From the NCBI GenBank assembly GCA_017945845.1, contig CP072828.1, positions 930,001-994,000 of the forward strand: DNA of 64,000 bases, read 5' to 3'. The DNA is from Carnobacteriaceae bacterium zg-C25 (GTDB lineage Bacteria; Bacillota; Bacilli; Lactobacillales; Aerococcaceae). The notes under the pieces are model-generated. The model saw nothing but the letters and a program-made list of their open reading frames with translations. It ran no database searches and was not told where the DNA came from. The position numbers were made by a program, and so were the translations under genes. This document shows positions 28,254 to 35,381 of this stretch, piece by piece (position 1 is the first letter of the stretch; the number at the start of each line of letters is the position of its first letter).

Positions 28254-28973
28254 TTATACAAAATATTTCTTTAATTTTTCTAACTCATCCCCTTTTAATC
28301 GACGATACTCGCCCTCTTTCAATGTTTCATCCAACACTAACGGTCCCAGTGTTAGACGCTGCAATTCGATAACTTTTACCCCAACACATAAAAACATCTT
28401 TTTTACTTGATGATACTTCCCCTCGTGTATCTCCACTTTAGCATAAGATGCTGTTTCACTTGAGGATAAAATTTCTAACTTAGCACTTTTGCATCGCGTC
28501 CCGTCATGAAAAACAACACCCTTTTCAAACACTTCAACCGCTGATTCATCTAAAAAACCATTAACCGTAACGGCATAAACTTTAGAGACATCGTACTTTT
28601 CTTGAATTAAACGATACCCTAATCGCCCATTGGTCGTCAACAACACTAACCCCGTCGTATCCGCATCTAACCGCCCAACTGGATGCAACCCATCACAACG
28701 ATCTTTTTCATCAATTAAGTCAATCACCGTCTGTTTTTTGTCGTCTTTTACAGCAGTCACAACATTTTTTGGTTTATTTAACATGTAATAGACATCACTA
28801 TTATTTGGTAAAATTTTCCCATTAACAACGACACGTTGTATTGTCGTATCCACCGTTAAATTTTCTTGCATCACCACATGACCATCTACACTAACTTGCT
28901 TTGAAAAAAGCAACCGCTTAATGTCCCGTTTCGAGCCAAAACCATGTTTCATTAATAATTTATCTAATCGCAT
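28254..28973 (-). CDS. Second RsuA-family rRNA pseudouridine synthase
   Basis: 239 residues from ATG 28973 (MRLDKLLMKHGFGSKRD); an in-frame GTG further upstream would add 12 residues but disturbs the conserved S4 start. Catalytic Asp in GRLDADTTGLVLLTTNGRLG. There is no ribosome site before this ATG. Instead a TATAAT box at 28980-28985 (minus strand) ends six bases upstream, so the mRNA may be leaderless. Paralog of the gene at 20132. The AEC transporter gene follows closely. Confidence 0.87.
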   Translation of the reverse strand: MRLDKLLMKHGFGSKRDIKRLLFSKQVSVDGHVVMQENLTVDTTIQRVVVNGKILPNNSDVYYMLNKPKNVVTAVKDDKKQTVIDLIDEKDRCDGLHPVGRLDADTTGLVLLTTNGRLGYRLIQEKYDVSKVYAVTVNGFLDESAVEVFEKGVVFHDGTRCKSAKLEILSSSETASYAKVEIHEGKYHQVKKMFLCVGVKVIELQRLTLGPLVLDETLKEGEYRRLKGDELEKLKKYFV

Positions 28974-28979
28974 GTCGCC

Positions 28980-28985
28980 ATTATA
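28980..28985 (-). promoter_or_regulatory. -10 element placed for a leaderless transcript
   Basis: TATAAT on the minus strand ends six bases before the ATG at 28973. Initiation at the usual distance would fall on or next to the start codon. No good -35 was found. Confidence 0.45.
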
Positions 28986-29056
28986 ACACAACAAGCAAAA
29001 ATCTTTCACATCAATCTGAAATATGCGATAATCAAAAAAAACATTTGGAGGAACTT

Positions 29057-29407
29057 ATGGAAAACTTTACAAAACACGTATCCGTATTACACGAAACAAC
29101 TGTAGAACATGCAAAAGAAACCATTGCCAACAAACAAAGCGCTACCTATTTCATCGGCCGTGGCACTTGTCCATATTGTCGTAAATTTGCTGGAAAATTA
29201 TTCGATGTTGTCAACGAAACAAAAGCAACAATCTACTATATTAATAGTGAAGCCGTTGGTCAAGAAGACGCTTTAAAAGAATTTAGAAGTTTATACACCA
29301 TTCCAACTGTACCGGGATTTGTTCAAGTGACAAATGGTGAAGTGTCTGTTAAATGTGATTCTTCTATGCCAATTGAAGACATTAAAGCATTTGCCCATTT
29401 AGCATAA
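29057..29407 (+). CDS. Thioredoxin-like thiol-disulfide protein
   Basis: 116 residues from ATG 29057 with GGAGGA at 29047-29052. One thioredoxin fold with the redox motif GRGTCPYCRKF and a cis-proline segment (YTIPTVPGF). No signal peptide, so cytoplasmic. Resembles the short proteins annotated as bacteriocin-transport accessory or glutaredoxin-like. Monocistronic with its own terminator. Partner unknown. Confidence 0.8.
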   Translation: MENFTKHVSVLHETTVEHAKETIANKQSATYFIGRGTCPYCRKFAGKLFDVVNETKATIYYINSEAVGQEDALKEFRSLYTIPTVPGFVQVTNGEVSVKCDSSMPIEDIKAFAHLA

Positions 29408-29412
29408 CATGA

Positions 29413-29443
29413 AACGTTCAACACTTTGTTGGACGTTTTTTAT
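29413..29443 (+). terminator. Terminator after the thioredoxin-like gene
   Basis: AACGTTCAAC/GTTGGACGTT stem with following T-run, six bases after the stop. Confidence 0.85.
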
Positions 29444-29519
29444 TATACTTTACAGTTTTTCATACGCTAATCATTTTTTTATGGTAAAATTTGAAAGACC
29501 ATAATACAAAGGAGTTACT

Positions 29520-31076
29520 ATGAGTATTTTAAATGTTGAAAAATTAACGCATGGTTTTGGCGAACGTGCAATTTTTAATGATGTGTCGTTCCGTTTACTC
29601 AAAGGCGAGCATATTGGTTTAATTGGTGCGAACGGTGAAGGAAAATCGACCTTCATGAATATTATTACGGGAAAGCTACAACCTGATGAAGGGAAAGTTG
29701 AATGGAGCAAACGTGTACGTGTTGGCTATTTAGATCAACATACCGTTTTAGAAAAAGGATTATCCATTCGTGACGTCTTACGTAGCGCATTTGAGCATTT
29801 GTATGCTTACGAAACACGCTTAAATGAAGCTTATATGGAAATGAGCGATGCCGATGATACAAAAATGGCTGAATTGATGGAAGAAACGGGCGAGTTACAA
29901 GAACTATTGGAAACACACGACTTTTACATCATTGACGCCAAAGTTGAAGAAGTGGCACGTGCATTAGGCATTAATGATTTTGGTTTGGATACCGACGTTA
30001 CCGAATTATCCGGTGGACAACGGACTAAAATTTTGTTGGCTAAACTACTATTGGAAAAACCCGATATTTTATTATTAGATGAACCAACAAACTATTTAGA
30101 CGTGGAACACATTGAATGGTTGAAACGTTATTTAAATGAATACGAAAATGCCTTCATTTTAATTTCACACGACATCCCATTTTTAAATAGTGTCATCAAT
30201 TTAATTTATCATATGGATAATCAAGAATTAACACGCTATGTTGGCGATTACGATAAATTTCAAGAAGTGTATGCCATGAAAAAAGCACAAATTGAAGCTG
30301 CCTACAACCGTCAACAAAAAGAAATTGCCGACTTAAAAGATTTTGTACAACGTAACAAAGCTCGTGTGGCAACACGTAATATGGCAATGTCCCGTCAAAA
30401 GAAATTGGATAAAATGGACATGATTGAATTGGTTCAAGAAAAACCAAAACCACAATTCAATTTCTTAACCTCACGTGCACCTGGACGCTACATTTTCCAA
30501 ACCGAAAACTTAGTCATTGGGTATGACGCTCCATTGACCAAACCAATGCACTTAACAATGGAACGCGGGCAAAAAATTGCCATCACCGGTTCTAATGGAA
30601 TTGGAAAATCAACACTTTTAAAAAGTCTACTCGGCATTATTCCTGCCATTGAAGGTACCGTTGAAAAAGGCGAATTTTTAGAGATTGGGTACTTCGAACA
30701 AGAAATGTCAGGCGATATGTCCAAAACGTGCTTAAACGAAATTTGGGATACTTTCCCTTACATGAACCAAGCCGAAGTGCGCGCTGCTCTTGCAAAATGT
30801 GGATTAACAACAAAACACATTGAAAGCCAAGTCAAAGTATTATCTGGTGGTGAGCAAGCGAAAGTACGCCTATGCAAATTACAAAACAACGAAAGCAATG
30901 TTTTAATTTTGGACGAGCCAACAAACCACTTAGATGTAGATGCCAAAGACGAATTAAAACGTGCTTTACAAGCATACAAAGGTAGCATTTTAATGGTATG
31001 CCACGAACCTGAATTTTACGAAGGATTAGTCAGTGATGTTTGGGACTTTTCCGGATACTCTATTAAAAAAGGCTAA
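29520..31076 (+). CDS. ABC-F family ATPase (ribosome-associated)
   Basis: 518 residues with two ABC domains and no membrane segment. First: Walker A GANGEGKSTF, signature LSGGQRTK, Walker B ILLLDEPTNYLD. Second: GSNGIGKSTLL, LSGGEQAKVR, LILDEPTNHLD. Between them is a charged linker (about residues 240-310) that in this family reaches the ribosomal P site. Length and the short C-terminus fit the housekeeping YbiT/YkpA-like subgroup more than antibiotic-resistance types, which I cannot exclude. Start at 29520 after AAAGGAG. Confidence 0.9.
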   Translation: MSILNVEKLTHGFGERAIFNDVSFRLLKGEHIGLIGANGEGKSTFMNIITGKLQPDEGKVEWSKRVRVGYLDQHTVLEKGLSIRDVLRSAFEHLYAYETRLNEAYMEMSDADDTKMAELMEETGELQELLETHDFYIIDAKVEEVARALGINDFGLDTDVTELSGGQRTKILLAKLLLEKPDILLLDEPTNYLDVEHIEWLKRYLNEYENAFILISHDIPFLNSVINLIYHMDNQELTRYVGDYDKFQEVYAMKKAQIEAAYNRQQKEIADLKDFVQRNKARVATRNMAMSRQKKLDKMDMIELVQEKPKPQFNFLTSRAPGRYIFQTENLVIGYDAPLTKPMHLTMERGQKIAITGSNGIGKSTLLKSLLGIIPAIEGTVEKGEFLEIGYFEQEMSGDMSKTCLNEIWDTFPYMNQAEVRAALAKCGLTTKHIESQVKVLSGGEQAKVRLCKLQNNESNVLILDEPTNHLDVDAKDELKRALQAYKGSILMVCHEPEFYEGLVSDVWDFSGYSIKKG

Positions 31077-31090
31077 ATAGTACATCAATA

Positions 31091-31126
31091 GCACCCCAAA
31101 AGTTAATCACTTTTGGAGTGCTTTTA
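31091..31126 (+). terminator. Terminator of the ABC-F gene
   Basis: GCACCCCAAAAGT/ACTTTTGGAGTGC stem around TAATC, then TTTT. Confidence 0.85.
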
Positions 31127-31241
31127 CTTTTGTATAAAACAATAATTCAAAAGTATTTAAAGCGTTTTCATACCGTTATTTTCAAATTAATACTTTAATC
31201 ACTGTTAGAAAATGTAAGTCATTTTCATTTTGAAAAAACTA

Positions 31242-31270
31242 TTGAAAAAAATGAAAAAACGCGTTATACT
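31242..31270 (+). promoter_or_regulatory. Promoter of the AEC-hydroxyacid dehydrogenase operon
   Basis: TTGAAA (31242-31247) and TATACT (31265-31270) with 17-bp spacing; the ATG lies at 31305 after AAGGAGG. Confidence 0.7.
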
Positions 31271-31304
31271 CTTTTTTGTTAAAAAAATAACAAGGAGGAC
31301 AGAC

Positions 31305-32372
31305 ATGAATTTTTTCAAAGTCTTACAAGATACTTTAAGTAATCAAAGTATCACAACAGCAATCGTTGCAAGTTTAGCGATTATTTTACTTGGATTTTAT
31401 CTAAGAAGAAAGGGAACATTTACTGCTGACACTGGTAAAGTGTTAACTCACGTTGCATTAAGCGTATCTATCCCTGCATTAGCATTCCGTTCTTTTTTAG
31501 TGGACATTAAAAAAGAAACATTCCAACAAGGAATTAACATTTTAATTTGGGGTTTCCTAATTTACATTTTATTAATTTTTGTAACAATGCCATTATTTGC
31601 AAAGTTTAAAGGAAACCAACAAGATACTTTACGTATGTTATCTATTTTTGGATCAACAACATTCTTTGGTTTACCAATCGTTTCAGCCATTTACGGTGCA
31701 GAAGGTGCATTATACGGATCAATTTTCAACATTGGTTACCGTGTATTTTTATACTCATACTGCTACATTAAAATGTCTGGCTTAAAAGTCACAAAACAAA
31801 ACTTAAAAACAATGTTTTTAAACCCTATCGTTATTGCTACTTTCCTTGGTTTATTCATCTGGATTTTCCAAGCAAACTTACCACAAGTTGCGATTACAGC
31901 AAAAAATGCTTCTGGTCAAAGCGTGGTTACAAACTATGCATTTTTACGTTTAGATAAAACTGCACCACAGTTATACCAAATCTTAACTTACTTACAAGCA
32001 TTAGCTTCACCATTAGCATGGTTAGCAATCGGTTCAACATTAGGTTCAATCGACTTTAAACAAGCGATGTCTGATAAAGTAACTTGGTACGCTACTTTTG
32101 TTAAATTATTAGTGTTACCTGCATTAAACTTATTAGCATTAGTTCTTTTAACAACAACACATATTTTACCAGTTAACTTAGTTGCATTAGCAACAACAAT
32201 TATCATGGTTGCTACACCACCTGCAACAGTTGCAGTAGCATACGCCATCAACTTTGATAAAGATGCTATTTTAGCGTCAAACTTCTCATTACTTGGTACT
32301 GTAGCGGCCGTTATCGCTGCACCAATTTGGATTGTTGTTATCCAAATCATTGGTTCATTAGGTATTTTTTAA
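31305..32372 (+). CDS. AEC family transporter linked to a D-2-hydroxyacid dehydrogenase
   Basis: 355 residues from ATG 31305 with AAGGAGG; the frame runs 25 codons upstream through the promoter and is rejected. About ten membrane segments; the central part has an inserted polar loop (residues about 215-245). It is the first gene of an operon with a D-2-hydroxyacid dehydrogenase 33 bp downstream. The coding sequence uses a narrow set of codons (TTA, ACA, GCA), as strongly expressed genes of this genome do. The pairing suggests transport of a 2-hydroxy or 2-keto acid such as lactate or malate, coupled to its reduction or oxidation. Confidence 0.85.
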   Translation: MNFFKVLQDTLSNQSITTAIVASLAIILLGFYLRRKGTFTADTGKVLTHVALSVSIPALAFRSFLVDIKKETFQQGINILIWGFLIYILLIFVTMPLFAKFKGNQQDTLRMLSIFGSTTFFGLPIVSAIYGAEGALYGSIFNIGYRVFLYSYCYIKMSGLKVTKQNLKTMFLNPIVIATFLGLFIWIFQANLPQVAITAKNASGQSVVTNYAFLRLDKTAPQLYQILTYLQALASPLAWLAIGSTLGSIDFKQAMSDKVTWYATFVKLLVLPALNLLALVLLTTTHILPVNLVALATTIIMVATPPATVAVAYAINFDKDAILASNFSLLGTVAAVIAAPIWIVVIQIIGSLGIF

Positions 32373-32405
32373 TCACTAAAACGAAACAATTAAAGGAGAA
32401 GAACT

Positions 32406-33413
32406 ATGGTAAAAGTAGTATGTTACGGTGTTCGTCCAAACGAAGTACCATTTTTTGAAAAACTAAACAAATACAATTTTGAATTAAAATTAGTAGAAGC
32501 TTTATTAAACGACGAAAATGTTGTAGAAGCAGAAGGTATGGATGCTGTTATCGTTCGTGGGAACTGTAAAGCAACACGTCAAAACTTAGAAAAATTTGCA
32601 CAATACGGTATTAAAAATGTACACACTCGTGCAGTAGGTTTTAACAACATTGACTTGCAAGCTGCTGCCGACTTAGGTATTACAGTTGCTCGCGTACCTG
32701 GATACTCTCCAAATGCTATTGCAGAGTTATCATTAACTTTAGCCATGTCATTATTACGTCACGTTCAATACTCTGCTGATCGTACATCAAAATACGATTT
32801 CCGCGTAACACCAACAATGTTTTCTAAAGAAATTAGAAATTGTAAAGTCGGTATCATCGGAACTGGTAAAATTGGTATTACAGAAGCTCAATTATTTAAA
32901 GGTTTAGGCGCAACTGTTTACGGTTACGACGTTTTCCAAAGTGATTTTGCTAAATCTGTAGTAACATTCTTATCACTTGATGAATTATTGGCAACATGTG
33001 ATATCGTTTCATTGCACGTTCCATACTTCCCAGGTCAAAACGACAAAATGGTTAACGCTGAATTTTTATCAAAAATGAAAGATGGCGCAATCTTCATCAA
33101 CACAGCGCGTGGTGAATTACAAGATAACGAAGCAATCTTAGAAGCGTTAAAATCAGGAAAATTAGAAGGTTACGGAACAGACGTATTTGCTGACGAAACA
33201 CGCTTCTTCTTCAAATCATTTGAAAATGGAAATGATATTCCAGACCAAACTGTACGTGAATTAGTTGACTTATACCCACGTGTATTAGTAACACCTCACG
33301 TTGGTTCAAATACAGACGAAGCCTTATCAAACATGATTGAATTCAGTTTTGATAACTTACACAACGTATTAACAACTGGTACTTGTGACAACCTTGTTGC
33401 ATTACCACAATAA
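32406..33413 (+). CDS. NAD-dependent D-2-hydroxyacid dehydrogenase (D-lactate dehydrogenase type)
   Basis: 335 residues, start at 32406 after AAAGGAGAA. The Rossmann motif is VGIIGTGKIG; catalytic Arg in NTARGEL, the Glu in DVFADE and the His in VTPHVGSNTD are in place, and VGFNNIDLQAAADLGITVARVPGYSP precedes the cofactor domain. These match D-lactate and D-hydroxyisocaproate dehydrogenases of lactic acid bacteria. Likely reduces pyruvate or a branched 2-ketoacid to the D-hydroxyacid to recycle NADH. Operon with the AEC transporter. Exact substrate uncertain (VanH-like enzymes belong to the same family but no van genes are present). Confidence 0.9.
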   Translation: MVKVVCYGVRPNEVPFFEKLNKYNFELKLVEALLNDENVVEAEGMDAVIVRGNCKATRQNLEKFAQYGIKNVHTRAVGFNNIDLQAAADLGITVARVPGYSPNAIAELSLTLAMSLLRHVQYSADRTSKYDFRVTPTMFSKEIRNCKVGIIGTGKIGITEAQLFKGLGATVYGYDVFQSDFAKSVVTFLSLDELLATCDIVSLHVPYFPGQNDKMVNAEFLSKMKDGAIFINTARGELQDNEAILEALKSGKLEGYGTDVFADETRFFFKSFENGNDIPDQTVRELVDLYPRVLVTPHVGSNTDEALSNMIEFSFDNLHNVLTTGTCDNLVALPQ

Positions 33414-33422
33414 TAAAGCGAT

Positions 33423-33451
33423 AACCACTCGACTATCGAGTGGTTTCTTTT
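33423..33451 (+). terminator. Terminator of the AEC-dehydrogenase operon
   Basis: AACCACTCGA/TCGAGTGGTT perfect 10-bp stem with loop CTA, then TTCTTTTT. Confidence 0.9.
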
Positions 33452-33467
33452 TGTACGATAAATTGAC

Positions 33468-33509
33468 AAATCGGCTGAAAGGTTATTTTCAAACCATTTC
33501 AGCCGATTT
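33468..33509. repeat. Long palindrome between convergent genes
   Basis: AAATCGGCTGAAA and TTTCAGCCGATTT are perfect 13-bp arms, with inner GGTT/AACC. It lies 60 bp after the operon end and 74 bp before the end of the convergent metallo-hydrolase gene. Could be a second bidirectional terminator or an intergenic repeat. Confidence 0.7.
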
Positions 33510-33582
33510 TATAGTAGTATTGGTAAAATTTCACATAACATCATCAAGGTACTTATATCAAACACCATTTAACCTATCATCG

Positions 33583-34410
33583 TTAATCAACTAAAGCATC
33601 GATATAATAAATATTGCCAATTCGTCTAGCATCATCTTCTTGATACAATTGTAAATCTTTACCTTTAAAACAACATACGCCATATGTCGTGGTAGGCACT
33701 CTATCATCACAATGCTCTAAAATTTGTTTAGCCAATGCTAAATTATTCTCAAGAACACAAGGAAATGATACATTACTACCATGTTGTCGCAACACCATGT
33801 CTATTGGCAACTGTAATGCCACTAACTTTTTTAATGATTGGTAATGCGTTTTTATTGTAGCGCTCTCTTCAAAAATAATTAATGTATTTTCACCAATGGC
33901 ATCGCCCGTTATTAATATTTTTTCTTGTGGGATATAAATGACAATTGAGCCTTTTGTATGTCCCGGCACATGATAACACACCAAATCTAAATCGCCTAAT
34001 GGCATCGTTTGACCATCTTCTATCGGTAAAAAATTTACAGCGCCGTACGGGATAAAATCTTCTTTCGGTACTTGATTAGCTCCATCAAAAATATCCGTTT
34101 TAAAAAAGATGGTTTCACGATGAGCGTCTCCACAATGTGTGTCGTACAACGCCCAATCATCTTGATGTAAATACATCGGCACACTAAATTCGCTCAATCC
34201 ACTAGCGTGATCAATATGCGCATGTGTGAGTACAATCTCATACGGTGTCGTCACTAACTTTTCCACGACATTTTTTAAATGACCGATACCTAAAGTCGTA
34301 TCGATTACAATCGCTTTTTGACGCCCTTGCACGACGTAAGAACACACACCAAATCGACTTTGAATGCGAAAAATTCGCGGTGTCACTTGTTCAACTGTAA
34401 AATAATTCAT
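33583..34410 (-). CDS. MBL-fold metallo-hydrolase
   Basis: 275 residues. The zinc motif is HAHIDHASG (HxHxDH), with later ligands in VPGHTKGS and GDAIGENT. Glyoxalase II/lactonase-like proteins share this fold; the substrate is unknown. Its start overlaps the stop of the HAD phosphatase gene by four bases (ATGA), so both are co-translated. Confidence 0.85.
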   Translation of the reverse strand: MNYFTVEQVTPRIFRIQSRFGVCSYVVQGRQKAIVIDTTLGIGHLKNVVEKLVTTPYEIVLTHAHIDHASGLSEFSVPMYLHQDDWALYDTHCGDAHRETIFFKTDIFDGANQVPKEDFIPYGAVNFLPIEDGQTMPLGDLDLVCYHVPGHTKGSIVIYIPQEKILITGDAIGENTLIIFEESATIKTHYQSLKKLVALQLPIDMVLRQHGSNVSFPCVLENNLALAKQILEHCDDRVPTTTYGVCCFKGKDLQLYQEDDARRIGNIYYIDALVD

Positions 34411-35255
34411 TCTGACTCCATTTCTGTATTGTGTTGTAAAGTTTGTCGTATATGTTTGGCAACTCCATCCCGTTCACAGCTTCCAACAACTTGTTTAGCA
34501 GCGATTTTAGCCAATTCTACTGCATTGTCAGGCGCAAACGAATGTTTAAAATGTTGCAACATTGGCACATCATTTAAATCGTTACCGTACACAGCAACGT
34601 CATTTTCATCAACATTTAAATGTTTTGCCAACCAACTCGACGCCACTTGTTTATTCACTCCCGTTGCCACAATTTCAAAGTTATGTACATTGGGTCCATA
34701 ATCCATCACAAACTCACTATGCTCTTTTAAAAACGCTTTAACTGCTTGCGCTTTCGTTTCTTTACCAATTCGGCAAGAAATCATTAAAACATCATCTAAT
34801 CGTGTTGTATCCGTTTCAAAAAAATAATCTTTTGTCCAAAGTGCTAATCCGTATTTAACAATCGCTTTAATCGACAGTTTATTTTTTAACATTGCTCGAA
34901 TATGGGAAAAACGTGACACGCTTACAAAAACACCTTTATGTGTAATTAATTCAAAACTCACATCAGGAAACGTATTCACTAACGTTTGAACAAATACCGA
35001 ATCGATTGCTTTTTTGTAAATCACTTGATGCTGCTTATCCCAAATAATCGCTCCGTTCATTGCAATTTTATAAATGGGTGCGTTAAAAAAATTAATGCCG
35101 ACTTGATGATTTTTATGTAAATGTCGACCCGTTGCAATCACAAATTCTTTACCGTCATTAATCACTTCAAAAACGGTTTCTTTTGCATACTTTGTTGATA
35201 TATGTAAGTGATTTAAATAAGTTCCATCCAAATCACTAATAAATAATTTAATCAT
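34407..35255 (-). CDS. Cof-type HAD family phosphatase
   Basis: 282 residues from ATG 35255 (MIKLFISDLDGTYLN), ribosome site AGAGGTGG; the longer frame to 35336 runs into the hairpin and is rejected. Catalytic Asp pair in DLDGT, cap domain of type C2, and the C-terminal signature NDLNDVPMLQHF. Members dephosphorylate sugar phosphates and cofactor precursors such as FMN or PLP. First gene of a two-gene operon with the metallo-hydrolase. Confidence 0.88.
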   Translation of the reverse strand: MIKLFISDLDGTYLNHLHISTKYAKETVFEVINDGKEFVIATGRHLHKNHQVGINFFNAPIYKIAMNGAIIWDKQHQVIYKKAIDSVFVQTLVNTFPDVSFELITHKGVFVSVSRFSHIRAMLKNKLSIKAIVKYGLALWTKDYFFETDTTRLDDVLMISCRIGKETKAQAVKAFLKEHSEFVMDYGPNVHNFEIVATGVNKQVASSWLAKHLNVDENDVAVYGNDLNDVPMLQHFKHSFAPDNAVELAKIAAKQVVGSCERDGVAKHIRQTLQHNTEMESE

Positions 35256-35298
35256 TTTTCCACCTCTATTCGTTATTATACCATGCTCTATATAAAAA

Positions 35299-35330
35299 GG
35301 TAGTGACCTAACTGTCGTTAAGTCACTACC
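35299..35330 (-). terminator. Terminator after the secreted repeat protein gene
   Basis: GGTAGTGACCTAAC/GTTAAGTCACTACC stem with loop TGTC and minus-strand T-run. Similar in sequence to the hairpin at 11575-11606. Confidence 0.85.
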
Positions 35331-35381
35331 TATCATTTAGTACACTTTATCGATTAGAAAGTAAAACAATTGATTTTCTCA

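Noticed and set aside
32406-33413. VanH-type resistance dehydrogenase
   Set aside because: No vanA- or vanX-like gene is nearby, and the partner is an AEC transporter.
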